From Urophycis tenuis (taxonomy: Eukaryota; Chordata; Actinopteri; Gadiformes; Phycidae): DNA of 64,000 bases. The stretch spans positions 2,445,143-2,509,142 of the forward strand of contig JAXIVH010000028.1 in assembly GCA_036785325.1 (NCBI GenBank). Direction: 5' to 3'. Each line of letters starts with the position of its first letter. Positions within the stretch are counted from its first letter, which is position 1. Under the pieces are notes generated by a model. The model saw only the letters and a list, made by a program, of their open reading frames with translations, had not been told where the DNA came from and made no database searches. The position numbers and the translations under genes were made by a program. Of the stretch, positions 32,769-44,100 are shown in pieces.

Positions 32769-33823
32769 CCCTCGTTTGGTGTGCTGTGCTCCCTGGTGAT
32801 GTGACCTCAGTGTGTGTTGGTGACCCTTTTTTCTATTTAATTAGTTATTTTGGGTGAACCACTCCCCGTCCACTAACACTTATCCACCCGGTAAGCATCT
32901 GACACGGACTAGTTTCCCTTCCCTGGTGTGAGTGACTTTGACCATTTTATTGTCTTTAATAGATTGTAATAATTTATTTTATTTTTATATACCTTGAACC
33001 ACGTCTCAAAGCCCAGTGAATAGAACAAACCTGTGTGTCTGCTCTCTGGGTGAAACTCCCAGGGTGGCGTTGTCGTGTAACCTTTACATTTCTTAAACAC
33101 AGTTGACATCTGTTAGTAATACCCTCACCACATATGCCCTGCTTTTTTAATTGCAACAGACGTCTGTCTGCTAAAACACTTTGATTCCAGCTGCGCACAT
33201 TGGCGCAAGATCTGGTTAAGCCGTACGCGCGCTGTGTAGCTGGATCGTTGTCTGTCCAGCGAAACGCTGCACGGAAGGTTCAGACACTGTTCAGAACGAG
33301 TTATATGCAATGTCTATGTCTATGTCTATGTCAATGTGCCATAGAAGCTCAAAAGGTGATAACAATACTTTAATAACGTATGTCAGATATGAATTCTATG
33401 AACAATGATTTCTAAAGTATTTTGTTCTCCAGGGCCACAGATTTATCGTTGTATCCACCTGCTATCTAACTTTTTAGATAGTTAACGACTAACGAGTTAA
33501 AAATCCTGTTAGGAGAAGGATCTTTATAGGGATCGTTATATCTTATGTTAATGTTAACTTTGTTCAAAGAAACGTGCGTGAGACTCACGCTCTGCAGACT
33601 TTGATGCAATAAGAGTCATTGATTGAAGTTACAGATATGTCTATATGCCCATGTATTTGTGTCTATGTGTCGAGAGAGGCCACTCTAAACAAAAACAAGC
33701 CATGATGTTAGCGTTGCATTGAGCCTGAACAGAACTCCTGTGTTACAGCAGAGGAGCTCACTTCAGATCAGAAAGTATTTCTTCCAGCAATCATCTTTGT
33801 AATCTCATTTTTTATTTCCTCAG

Positions 33824-33995
33824 AAATATCTGGTTCTCTGCCAGAGGACTGACGACAAATCTGAAGCTTCTAGAATGGAATGGAGATATGGAATGGAACT
33901 GCCATCTTTAGTTTTGTGTTTAATTCTCTTAATTACCATAACTACTGCCCCACCTGCCTGTTATGGATGGAGATGTTGCTACGATTGTCTTCCAG
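33824..33995 (+). CDS. TNF receptor superfamily gene copy 1, exon with signal peptide
   Basis: The exon follows a TTTATTTCCTCAG acceptor and ends at a GTAAAG donor. Coding starts at ATG 33875 and gives 40 codons plus one base (phase 1). Residues 7-25 (MELPSLVLCLILLITITTA) form a signal peptide. The start of the first cysteine-rich domain follows (PPACYGWRCCYDCLPG). The phase-1 end and CC..C.PG pattern are characteristic of TNFRSF genes. Later exons (CEPLEGHFC, CSPGHYIEPG) are closest to TNFRSF14/HVEM-like receptors from memory. An almost identical exon at 63303-63474 marks a second gene copy. Confidence 0.88.
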
Positions 33996-34398
33996 GTAAA
34001 GAGACAAATATTTGACAAATTGTCAGTAGATGCTAATTAAGAAATCTAAATATCTAATATCTTTTGACAAAATAATTTGAATATGGGTCCCATGACCCTT
34101 CTTTCATTAGAAACACTATTCATTTTGTTTGCATGGACTATGATAGTTTCAAACTATTTGTGACATCACAAATTGTGGTCATCAATCCATCTCACCAGCT
34201 GCCAGCCCTCTTCAGTGACAGTGTTGGTATGCTTGATGTTTCTGGTTAGTTTTTAAGTCGGCTCTAATTGTCTTCAGGCCTACACAGATAAGTGCAACTG
34301 GTTGTGTTGTGAATATGACAGACTTGATACAACACTTGTTACTCGTGGTGAGCTCTGAGGACTTGGAGATTAGACGTGCTCATGTTTATTCCTCCCAG

Positions 34399-34554
34399 AG
34401 GACGGGCTCAGTTTGAAGACCCTGTGCACCGAGACATCAGAAACTGTGTGTGAGCCCCTGGAAGGACACTTCTGTGTTAAACGTCACAGAGGTGGATGTG
34501 TGGCCACTCAGAGACACCGCCTGAGCTGCAGTCCTGGACACTACATAGAACCAG
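34399..34554 (+). CDS. TNFRSF copy 1, cysteine-rich exon 2
   Basis: 156 bp between a TTCCTCCCAG acceptor and a GTCAGT donor, phases 1 to 1. It encodes LCTETSETVCEPLEGHFC, then GGCVATQRHRLSCSPGHYIEPG, completing the first and building the second extracellular cysteine-rich domain. These domains bind TNF- or Ig-family ligands at the cell surface. Cysteine spacing fits a TNFRSF14-like receptor. Confidence 0.88.
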
Positions 34555-34845
34555 GTCAGTCCTGTTCTGTATGAAGACACGTAAACCCAGCCTCTGAACA
34601 TGATGCTGTGGTCTGTTCACATCAATTCACCTTCTCAGGTTTATGCATTTTCATTTTAGACTAATCTTCTGGTGGCACTACTTTAATAGAGTAATATATT
34701 ACAACATTTAATTATTACTGAACCTAAATTGCTATCCATGACATACATTATCCAACGGTAAGCATTAGAATATATGTAATATCAAAAATGAGAGCGGCCA
34801 GGATTCATTAAACATACATTTATGTTTTAATGTACATTTCTACAG

Positions 34846-34933
34846 GAACTGCAGATAAAGACACAGACTGCATTAAGTGTTCTGATGGAACGTTCTCTAA
34901 TGGCTGTTCCACATCCTGCACCCTCCACACTGA
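34846..34933 (+). CDS. TNFRSF copy 1, cysteine-rich exon 3
   Basis: 88 bp between a TTTCTACAG acceptor and a GTAAGT donor, phases 1 to 2. It encodes TADKDTDCIKCSDGTFSNGC followed by STSCTLHTE. The DTxCxxCxDGTFSN pattern is the classic start of a TNFRSF cysteine-rich domain. Confidence 0.9.
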
Positions 34934-35149
34934 GTAAGTACAGGTTACCGTTGTCCAGTGAGTGAAGGATGTTGGTTCCTTTGTCAGTACAGTTCATGTC
35001 AGTACAGGCCAAGGAAAGCTGTCATTTGTAAGTGTATTGAAATGGTTGTGTTTTATAGCTGACTGTTCCTTGTAATCATAAGAGAGTCAGAATTATAGAT
35101 TAGAGCTGCACTATCCTGAAACTAAACTGGTGGGTTGTCCTTCATTCAG

Positions 35150-35284
35150 ATGTGAATCTCTGGAACTGGATCAGATCAAACCAGGATCGGATTCAAATGA
35201 TTCTGAGTCTGGAAAACATTGGCCAAACAGAATCAGAATGATACCAATAATATCCATGGCATTGGTCATCTTTGCTGTTGTGGG
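35150..35284 (+). CDS. TNFRSF copy 1, stalk and transmembrane exon
   Basis: 135 bp after a TTCATTCAG acceptor. The exon completes the last domain (CESLELDQIKPGSDSNDSE), crosses a stalk (SGKHWPNRIRM) and begins a hydrophobic segment (IPIISMALVIFAVVG). The donor is GTAATT at 35285. A LINE fragment begins within a few bases of this donor (35290), so the downstream intron is crowded with insertions. Confidence 0.86.
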
Positions 35285-35289
35285 GTAAT

Positions 35290-35423
35290 TCAAGGATTCA
35301 AGGATTCAAAGGTTTTATTGTCATGTGTGCAGTAAAGAAACGCGTTTCCCTGGACAATGAAATGCTTACTTTGCTGCCCACACTGGATACCATATATAAA
35401 TAATGTATAAAATAGAATATACA
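35290..35423 (-). mobile_element. LINE 3' tail fragment in the TNFRSF intron
   Basis: A (ATTCAAGG)n run followed by TTTTATTGTCATGTGTGCAG and ACAATGAAATGCTTACTTTG is the antisense 3' end of a Rex1/L2-type LINE, about 130 bp and strongly 5' truncated. It lies directly before a second LINE. Confidence 0.75.
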
Positions 35424-36175
35424 GACAGACAGACATACTTTATTGATCCCTGAGGGAAATTGCCTTCGTCACAAAACTCCAGGAGAAAAAAGAGGACACT
35501 CTACTTATAGTAGTGTTAGAAAATATAAATATATAAAGAAAACCTATGTAAAATATAAAACCTATGTAGAAAATATAAACCTATGTAAAAATAAAAATAT
35601 AAACCTATATACAAATATAAACCTATGTAATAAAATATATAAAAAAATGTACATAAAGAAAGATAATATACATAAATATACATACAGCCAGGCATACACT
35701 ACGAGGTAATAGCATACACAAGGATGTAGCATGTCGGATTTTTGTAAGACCAGTTGTGCAGAGATGACCAGATGACCAGTTATGTACTAAATGACAGTTA
35801 TGCATTGAAATGAAATGACTAGTTATGTAGTGATATTACAGTGAAATGAAATGAAATGACAGTTATGTAATAAGAATGGATACCTATTGTGCAGATGACA
35901 GTAATAAATAGAAACTGTACAAATAGAAATAAAAGTAAGAAAATATACATAAAATAAAAATAAAAATAAAGAAAAATAAAATAGAAATATAAAATTTAGA
36001 AGATGTGAATTAAATGAAATGGTGAAATGAAATTGTAAATGTGCATTGTGCATCAGCAGCTGTAAACATTGAACATTGAACATTATTGTGCAAATAAAGT
36101 TAGTGCAAGTAAAGTGTCCAGTGAGGATGTCCATGGGGGGGTGGGGGGGGGGGGGCGCTCTGTCCTTAAGGGGGT

Positions 36176-37741
36176 TCAGCTGTTCAACAGTCTGACGGCC
36201 GTGGGGAAGAAGGAGTTCTTGAACCTGGTGGTTCTGCATCTCACACTCCTGAACCTCCGGCCTGAGGGCAGGAGTGTGAAGAGTCCGTGCTGGGGGTGAG
36301 TGGGGTCTTTGGTGATGGAGGCAGCTCTCCTGTGGACTCTGCGGTGGTAGATGCTCTGCAGAGAGGGCTGTGGTGTCCTGGTGATCTTAGACGCAGTCTT
36401 TACCACTCTCTGCAGGCGTTTGCGGTCCCACACAGTTGAGCTGCCGTACCACACGGTGATGCAGGTGGTCAAGACAGACTCAATGATGCAGCTGTAGAAG
36501 TTGCTGAGGATCTTGGGCGCCATCCCAAATTTCCTCAGCCTCCTCAGGAAGTACAGCCGCTGCTGAGCCTTCTTCACCACCTGTGTGGTATTGAATGTCC
36601 ATGTGAGGTCGTCACTGATGTGGACCCCTAAGTATTTGAAGTTGCTCACCCTCTCAACCTCAAGACCTCGGATGAACAGTGGCTGATGAGGCCTCTTCTC
36701 CTTCCTCATGTCCACAATCATTTCTTTGGTCTTGTCAGTGTTGAGGGTGAGGTTGTTGTTTCCACACCACATCACCAGACTGTCCACCTCCCTCCTGTAG
36801 TCTGCCTCGTCTCCGCCAGTGATACGTCCAATCACGGCGGTGTCGTCGGCGAACTTAATGATGGTGTTGTCAGGGTAGGAAGCGACGCAGTCGTGGGTGA
36901 ACAGGGTGTAGAGGATGGGGCTGAGGACACAGCCCTGCGGGGTCCCGATGTTGGTGGTGATAGTGGCTGAAGTCCTTTTCTCAATCCTGACAGACTGTGG
37001 TCTGCCAGTCAGGAAGTCCAGGAGCCAGTCGCAGAGGGAGGGGTGAAGTCCTAGAGCAGACAGTTTGTGGGGGACGACGGTGTTGAAGGCGGAGCTGTAG
37101 TCAATAAAGAGCATCCTGATGTAGGAGTCTTTATTTTCCAGGTGGGAAAGGGAGACATGGAGGGCGGCAGCGATGGCGTCGGAGGTGGACCGGTTGTGCT
37201 TGTAGGCGTACTGCAGGGGGTCGATGGTGTCTGAGATGCTGTTGTGAATGTGGGCCAGTATCACTCTCTCGAAGCACTTCATGATGATTGGAGTGAGTGC
37301 TACTGGCCGGAAGTCATTCAGGCAGGATGGGGGGTTCTTCTTGGGGACGGGGACGACAGTCGTGGTCTTGTAGCATCTTGGGACGATGCATTGACTGAGG
37401 GAGAGGTTGAAGATGGAGGTGAGAACATCAGCCAGCTCGTTAGCACAAGCTCTGAGGGCGCGTCCTGGTATGTTGTCCGGCCCAGCTGCTTTCCGGGGGC
37501 GGACGCTCCTCAGGGCTTTGTGTACCTGGGCTGATGTGACGACTGGCGGGGGGGAGGGGGGAGGAGTGGCCGGGGTGTGTGTGTATTCCACAGAGGTAGT
37601 GGCGGTGGGGGTCTCGAAGCGGGTGTAGAAGGCGTTGAGGTCGTCTGGCAGGCTGTCTGAAGGGCTGATGGTGGAGGTTTTTGAGCTGGTCCTGAAGTCT
37701 GATGTGGTCCAGACATTGCCACATTCTCCTGGGGTCAGCAT
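36176..37741 (-). pseudogene. Rex1/L2-type LINE reverse transcriptase
   Basis: This is an open frame of 521 residues. Motifs are KAAGPDNIPGRALRAC, VVPVPKKNPPSCLNDFRPVA, MLFIDYSSAFNTVVP, IGTPQGCVLSPILYTLF, FADDTAVIG, FKYLGVHISDDLTW and the C-terminal RLYFLRRLRKFG and FKNSFFPTAVRLLNS. It is the most complete RT in the window; the region after FADD that the copy at 8857-11468 has lost is present here. A frameshift near 37700 separates it from the endonuclease. Confidence 0.93.
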
Positions 37742-38405
37742 TAGAGTAGAAGTCCTCCGTCTTCTCTCTGTGCTGTCTTTTGGCCGCTCTTATGGCCTTC
37801 TTCAGTCTGTACTGCACAGCTCTGTACTCTACTTCGTTGCCAGACCCAAATGCAACAGAGCGAGTACGTAACAAATGCAGCACGTCTCTGTTTACCCAGG
37901 GATTCTGGTTGGGGAACCTCCTCACTTGTGTGGTGGGTATAATGTTCTCAACACAAGTGCTAATATACCCAGTCACATACTCAGCGTAGTCCTCTACGCT
38001 GATGGAGGAGTCCCCTCGCGTGGCTGCAGCTCTAAAAACATCCCAGTCCGTCGTTGCGAAACAGTCCTGTAGAGTGCTCTCAGCCTGTGGTGTCCATAGT
38101 TTAACCTGTCTGGTGACAGGGTTCGACTGCTTGAGTCTTTGTCTGTAGGCCGGGTACAGAAACAGAGAGATGTGGTCTGAGTCTCCGAAGGGGGGGCGGG
38201 GGGCGGCTCGGAGTGCACCACGTACGTTGCTGTAAACGTGGTCCAAGGTGTTTTTTCCCCGGGTGGGTATGTCCACGTGTTGGAAGTATTTAGGGAGTAC
38301 AGACCGTAAGTTGCACTGGTTGAAGTCACCAGCAACGATAAAAACAGCATCAGGATGAGCGGTCTCCAGCGCGCTGATGACGTCATAGAGTTTAGGTAAG
38401 CTTTC
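37690..38405 (-). pseudogene. LINE endonuclease, 5' truncated
   Basis: The frame covers VFIVAGDFNQCNLRSVLPKY, LDHVYSNVRGALRAAPRPPF, GDSDHISLFLYPAYR and the linker NPWVNRDVLHLLRTRSVAF. The N-terminal third of the APE fold is missing, so the copy cannot encode an active endonuclease. Confidence 0.88.
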
Positions 38406-38497
38406 CATTCATCTCTGAACATGAACCAGTTATTCTGAATGAGTGACAGCTGTCATGTTGATGCTGACCTGACATTGCTGGATGTTTTATCTTTTAG

Positions 38498-38521
38498 TCT
38501 GCTGATCAGAGCATCCAGAAG
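38498..38521 (+). CDS. TNFRSF copy 1, 24-bp exon ending the transmembrane segment
   Basis: After a TTTTATCTTTTAG acceptor, 24 bp encode LLIRASR in the phase set by the previous exon and end at GTAAGA. This would finish the membrane helix and place a basic stop-transfer sequence inside. Such tiny juxtamembrane exons occur in this family. It lies about 3.2 kb from the previous exon because a LINE occupies the intron. Confidence 0.72.
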
Positions 38522-39790
38522 GTAAGATCCCATTCCACCTCTTTATGAATGATTCTCATCTCATTGATGGTCTTTCAGAGTTCCTGATTGCACCAGCAAG
38601 TTGAAGCTGACTGGCTGCATGTCATAACCCCTCTGTCACGTCAGACCAGGTCTGCGGCTGTTTGGCTAATTTTTAATTCTTAATTCCACTGGTAAGAAAA
38701 TCGGGGGAAAAAAGGGTGTTGGAGCACAGCAAGCGCAGATTGGCTGATTGGTGAGGAACGCGAGGTACATAGTAGAAGCGTGAGGCAGCTGATCAGCGTC
38801 AGCTGCGCTCGTTTCCAGTAATTTGGTTTGTGTGGCAAACCTAGTGCACAGGTGCGTAATCAACTGGCTAGGTTCAGTTTGAAAAGATACAGCCTGAGAT
38901 GCACATGGAAGGTTGCTTTACTTGCTGGCAAAAACTTTTGAACCACTGTGCAAAAGACATCTGAAAGCTGAGGGGAAGCCGGCAAGCGCTGTTTTGTTTC
39001 CTCCGTGGTAGCGTTTGTAGCGAGCCATAATGTGGTGTTGAATTGTGCTCCAGGCTTGTTTCTTGGTGTGAATGTTTATGTAAATATGTAGTGTTTCTTC
39101 CACTGTTGCAAATCTCCTTCGTTGTAATTGTAAGCTAAATAGCCCGGGCACAAGTAATGTCTGTGACTTCGGTGTTTGTTTAATGACTTGGCATCTGAGA
39201 CTTGCGTGCATTTGGCACTTTATAGTGGGGTCACTTATGGGTAAAAATTCAATGTATTTATTTTTGGTTAATCTTATTCATAGCTGTCTTAAAATCAGTA
39301 TAGCTTGTATCTATTGTCTGGGTTTGAAGTGTAATAATGTTGCAAAGTCTATTTTTGATAAATTATTTATTACCAGCATATTTGCACATTGCTTGCATTT
39401 GCACATGAACATTTTGCACACTTAATACCCTTGACTAATTTCTGTTTTCCAATTTCTGTTCTGTTTGTACGTCTCCCTCTAGGTTTTTTTTTACCTAGGG
39501 GAAAGACGGACCCACAAAGCCTTGATTGTCCTTGATTGTTCCTTGTGCCTTTCACTGAACTGGAACTTTTCCATGAACTTTAATAAAAAAGAAAGAAAAA
39601 AAAAGGAAAACCAAAAAGGAAAAATCCTGCACCTTACACCTCCACCAGATGTCCTCCTTTTCAAGTTGGGGAAAACTGCACAGGGGTTAACCAAACCAAA
39701 AATCCTGAAACAAGCAAAACTGAAAAACCAGCAAAAAACAAAACAAAAACCCAACAACTTGACACCTTCTATGTGGCTCTCCTGTGTTTA
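38522..39790. other. Presumed TNFRSF intron; no other gene seen
   Basis: AT-rich sequence with poly-A and T stretches (39577-39610, 39484-39490). No long frame shows recognised motifs. The stretch from 39430 to 39600 (CTGAACTGGAACTTTTCC, AATAAAAAAG) looks like the end of a processed or SINE-like insertion. Confidence 0.4.
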
Positions 39791-39791
39791 G

Positions 39792-39838
39792 AGAAGACAC
39801 CAGAGGATGAAGCCAGACAGGTGGTCTTAAAGGGCTGA
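39792..39838 (+). CDS. Possible last coding exon of TNFRSF copy 1
   Basis: After a plausible acceptor (CTCTCCTGTGTTTAG) one frame reads KTPEDEARQVVLKG and then stops at 39836-39838, an acidic cytoplasmic-tail-like sequence. That frame does not fit the phase of the 38498-38521 exon, which would give only REDTRG and a stop. Either an unseen exon lies between them or the phase fit is accidental. The TNFRSF assignment of this exon is an inference. Confidence 0.4.
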
Positions 39839-39956
39839 CAGGGAGCCAAACCCTAAAGACCACCTTATTCAGGTGTTCTCAAAGGGCTGACAAGGTGCCA
39901 AACCCTAAAGACCACCTTATTCAGGTGGTCTCAAAGGGCTGACCGGGTGCCAAACA
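39818..39956. repeat. 52-bp tandem repeat, about 2.7 copies, at the presumed TNFRSF 3' end
   Basis: The unit starts CAGGTGGTCTTAAAGGGCTG, with copies at 39818, 39870 and 39922. Each copy repeats the sequence carrying the presumed stop codon. The unit is not a multiple of three. Copies differ by single bases (GGTGGTCT versus GGTGTTCT, CAGGGAG versus CAAGGTG). Confidence 0.93.
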
Positions 39957-40762
39957 CTATAGTCTGAGGCAAAGTGCTGAAACAAAGATGGTACAGCACA
40001 AACCATGACTGAGAATAAGCTCACTGTTTTATTTATGCAATATCTTATGAACTGAAATCTCACTTTTTACATGAAGCTATATTCCTGTAGAATCAAAGCT
40101 GTATTTACTCAGGTAGCCTGTAAACACAGTGATGTGTATGTTTCTTCATTTTGCATCCAGAATCAAATGGAAGCATTCTGTTGTTGAAGGAGGCTGTTAC
40201 ATTCTATGTTTTAGTGTTGCTGCTGTACATTCATACTTTGACAATCACAACTTGAATGTGTAATCTGAATATTGTTTAATGGCAGCTTTTATGCACTGGA
40301 TTACAACCTCATGTATGAACTACCTGGAGCCTTGTGGCCACAGTACTGCCTGATTCCTTGACGGCCTTACTGAAATTATATTGTCTTAACGCTGACAAAG
40401 TCATGGATTCATGTGTTGTATTATGTTGAATGTGTTAAACTATGTTTAACATGTTAAAGATAACGTTAAATTATGTTTAATGTGACATTATAACACTTTG
40501 ATGTGTACTGTCTGGCCACAATAATATTTCTTTATTTCTCTTTATTCTTATCTGGCAACACTTTGCATATTTTAGATTTGCACACTTAAAGAAAAACTTT
40601 GTATTTATATTATCTTTATTACTGTTTAACGGCGAGCACTAACTAAGAAATGAGACGAAACTAAGAAATGATTCAGCTGCTTAGTAATTCAGACACAAGT
40701 CAAATTACCATTTTTAGTTCTGGCGGGGCCTTAGTGATGCAAAGAGTCAAGATCGGTGTGGC
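39957..40762. other. Presumed 3' UTR or flank; no gene seen
   Basis: AT-rich, non-repetitive sequence without an extended frame. It may be the 3' UTR of TNFRSF copy 1. It ends at the hAT target duplication at 40755. Confidence 0.4.
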
Positions 40763-41085
40763 CAGACCCGTCGCCAGATCTCAGTCTTAAGGGGGGCTTA
40801 TGAAATCCAACAGGTGGGCACCACTATTAGCTTATTTTTGCTTATTTTACTATTCACATAGCCCTAATCCCTCACAATCATTATATTGAACATGGCCAGA
40901 CCAGCGTGCGCTCTCTCTCACACACACACACGTACAAATAACGTATTAGGCCTAGATCACACGCAGCATCTCGAACTAAACAAACAAAAAAACACCACGG
41001 CGGGTGCATTTCAAAGCAACCAACAGAGGGGTAGCTACCCATTGCCAACACACACACGCACAGAGATACACACACGCACACACAC

Positions 41086-41287
41086 TGTAGTGAATGGGCT
41101 TGCAGTACATACATTGTCCTTCAGGGGAACTCTACTTTCACGGAGTACCGGATATGCACTGTTGTTATATAGATCTGCTGTTGAGTGGAGTGTAAAGTGT
41201 ATTGACGAATGTGAAGCGCCAGTAAACCTTTTTCATTACATTGCAATCCTGTGTCCGTCTCCATCCTTATTTCACAAGGATATTACA
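41086..41287 (+). repeat. 5' LTR of the Mag-type element
   Basis: It starts TGTAGTGAATGGG and ends AAGGATATTACA. It differs from the 3' LTR at CTGTTG/CTGTTA and TTCATTAC/TTCAGTAC. A primer-site-like TGGCGATGAGG follows at 41291. Confidence 0.95.
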
Positions 41288-41374
41288 TATTGGCGATGAG
41301 GAAAACAGTCAACCCGAAAAATACGTTTTTTTTCTCGGCGAACGGCGTTCTGAGAGGAACCAGAAGAGGCTCGA

Positions 41375-42300
41375 GTGGCTACAGAAGCTAGAGCTAGTGG
41401 GGCTAACAACGCGGGTTCTGCTAGTCCACCAATTAACGGCGAAGAGATGGCTACAGGAATGGTAGGAAACCTAACCACTTTCGACAGTCAAACTCAGTGC
41501 TGGGAAGAATATTGCGAGGTGTTGGGACATTTTTTTGAGGCAAATGGGATCGCCGACGCAGGGAGAAAGCGGGCGATACTATTAAGCTCCGTAGGTAGCA
41601 AGTCCTACAGCTTGATGAGGAACTTGCTAAGCCCGGAAAAACCAGGTGATAAAACCTTCGAGCAGTTGACCGAATTGCTCCAGTCACATTACAACCCGAA
41701 GCCCAGTGAAATTGTACAGAGATTTAAGTTTAATTCGAGGACAAGGGCGGCTAATGAGACTGTTGGAGTATGTGGCTGTGTTGAGAGAGCTGGCGAAACA
41801 CTGTAACTATGGTGACAAGCTGAAGGAGATGCTAAGGGACAGGCTAGTGTGCGGCATTGGGGATGATCGCATGCAAAGGAGGTTGCTAGCGGAGACTGGA
41901 CTGTCGTTTGAGAAAGCCTTGGAGTTATTACAATCCATGGAAGCAGCGAACAGAGACGTACGGGGCTTGCAATTCAAAGTGTCGGAAAGTGTAAACAAAG
42001 AGACGGCGTCACAGGCAGTGTATAAGATGAACGTCAAACCAAGGTGGCAAAACAAGGGTGGGCCAGTAGCATGCTATAGGTGTGGGGGTGAACACTTGGC
42101 ACGGGACTGTCGTTTTCTGAACGAAAAGTGCCATGGGTGTGGAAAAATGGGGCATGTAAGGAAGATGTGCAAGTCGGCGCCTCCCGGCGACCAGCAGCGG
42201 CAGGGTAAGGGGGGAGGGAAGACAGAAAGGGCAACGGCACAGAAAGAAAAAAGGCAGTATGCACATTATGTGGAAGAGTCCTCTGATCCACAATCCAGTG
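41375..42300 (+). pseudogene. Mag-type gag
   Basis: Capsid-like sequence (FDSQTQCWEEYCEVLGHFFE, AILLSSVGSKSYSLMRNLLS, HYNPKPSEIVQRFKFN) is followed by the second part in another frame (YVAVLRELAKHCNYG) and two CCHC knuckles, CYRCGGEHLARDC and CHGCGKMGHVRKMC. One small indel near 41763 breaks the frame. The protein would form the particle and bind element RNA. Confidence 0.87.
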
Positions 42301-44100
42301 AAGAAGAGGTGTTTTCTATGCACAACCTCAAAGTATCAAACACACCAAAAGTTGAACCCATTACCACTCAGTTAGACTTAAATGGACACTGTGTTGAGTT
42401 CGAAGTGGATACAGGTTGTAGTGTTACCATCCTGACAAAGGCCGAATATGGCAAATTGTGGGCTGCTGGAAATGCACAGGAACTGCAGAACGGCTCAATT
42501 AACCTGAAAACCTATACAGGTGAAAGAGTCGCAACCCTAGGGACAACAAAGGTAGCTGTACTATATCACAATAAGGTCAAGGTCTTACCAGTTGTTGTGG
42601 TAGCAGGCACCGGACCAAACCTGCTGGGACGTGCATGGCTCAGGGAGCTAGACATGAACTGGGTATATGTCAATAAGTTAGACCAGCCGCAGCTAGTTTT
42701 GCAGAATGTGCTCAAGCAGAATGAAGACGTGTTCAAGGAGGAGCTCGGGACTTGGATAGGCCCGCCAGCCAAAATATACATCAATGATGATGTGACACCA
42801 AAATTCTACAAGCCCCGGCCCGTCCCCTATGCCATGCGGAAGAGAGTTGAGATGGAGCTTGAGAGGCTCACAGAGCAGGGCATAATAGAGCCAGCCAAGT
42901 TTTCAGAGTGGGCGGCACCAATTGTGCCAGTGCTAAAGCCTGATAATTCAGTGCGCATTTGTGGAGACTCTAAGCACAGTAAACTTAGTCTCCAAGCTTG
43001 AGCAGTATCCAATACCAAAATTGGAGGACTTACTCGAGAAACTGACGGGAGGGGAAAAGTTCACAAAGCTAGACCTCAGTCACGCGCACCAACAAGTCAC
43101 GCTGGATGAGGCCTCAAAGCCGTATGTCACCATTAACACCCATAAGGGTCTCTTCCAGGTGAATTGCTTGCCATTCGGCGTGTCCTCCAGTCCCGCCATT
43201 TTTCAGCGGATGATGGAAGGGGTGGTGGCGGGCATCCCGAACGTGGCAGTGTACCTGGATGATATCCTGTTGACGGGGCGGAGTGATCACGAGCACCTGG
43301 AGACACTGAATGCGGTCCTACAGCGGCTAAGAGAGGCAGGTCTTCGTCTCAAATGCAAGAAGTGCGCCTTCCTGGAGAGGAAGGCGGAGTTTCTGGGATA
43401 CACCGTGGACGCTTCTGGGCTCCACCCCCTGCCGAACAAGGTAAAGGCCATACAGCAAGCACCCGCACCAAACAACATCACAGAGCTGAGAGCTTACTTA
43501 GGCCTACTCAACTACTACAACAGATTCTTGCCAAACCTATCGACATTGTTAGCTCCCTTGCACCAGCTGCTACGTAAAGAGATCAAGTGGCACTGGCATG
43601 AGGAGCAGGAGAGAGCATTTGAGGAGTCTAAGAGGCTCCTGCAGTCGTCTGAAGTGTTAGTGCATTACGAAAGCCAGAAGGACTTGATCCTGTCCTGTGA
43701 TGCATCACATTATGGGGTAGGGGCAGTGTTGTCACATCACATGCCAGACGGGCAAGAACGACCAATCGGCTTCATGTCAAGAACACTATCAGCGGCAGAA
43801 ACCAACTACTCACAACTGGACAAAGAAGGACTGGCTGTGATGTTTGGCATACAGAGATTTCATAAGTACTTATATGGGAGGAGGTTTGTCATTTGCACGG
43901 ACCACAAGCCCCTACTGTCACTTTTCAACGAGATGAAAGCAGTGCCGCAGATGGCATCCCCTCGCATCCAACGATGGGCCGTGACCTTGAGAGCGTATGA
44001 GTACGAAATCAGGTATAAGTCAGGCAAACACCACAGCAATGCAGACGCTCTGAGCAGACTTCCTTTGCCACAGTTGTTCACCAAGGAAGAGCAGGAGGAG
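42301..44100 (+). pseudogene. Mag-type protease, reverse transcriptase and RNase H
   Basis: The protease shows FEVDTGCSVTIL (D-T-G). The RT shows WAAPIVPVLKPDNSVRICGD, then after a frameshift near 42970 LEQYPIPKLEDLLEKLTGGE, CLPFGVSSSPAIFQRMMEGV and the catalytic VYLDDILLTG. RNase H shows LILSCDASHYGVGAVLSHH, SQLDKEGLAVMFGIQRFHKY and ICTDHKPLLSLF. All catalytic acids of RT and RNase H are visible. Confidence 0.9.

Larger units (their letters stand above)
35424..38405 (-). mobile_element. Rex1/L2-type LINE in the TNFRSF intron, near-intact RT
   Basis: The element is antisense to the host gene. The 3' UTR begins CAGACAGACAGACATACTTT with TATTGATCCCTGAGGGAAAT, followed by RT and part of the endonuclease. 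It stops near 38405 within the endonuclease, so it is 5' truncated. The related tail at 56890-57080 belongs to the same family. The G-run at 36137-36157 lies in its 3' UTR. Confidence 0.9.

Noticed and set aside
32675..32857. Poly-glycine protein from the GGT run
   Set aside because: A microsatellite translation without a supporting gene structure.
36686..37628. Plus-strand frames of 73-96 codons opposite the LINE RT
   Set aside because: They are antisense shadows of a strongly supported RT.
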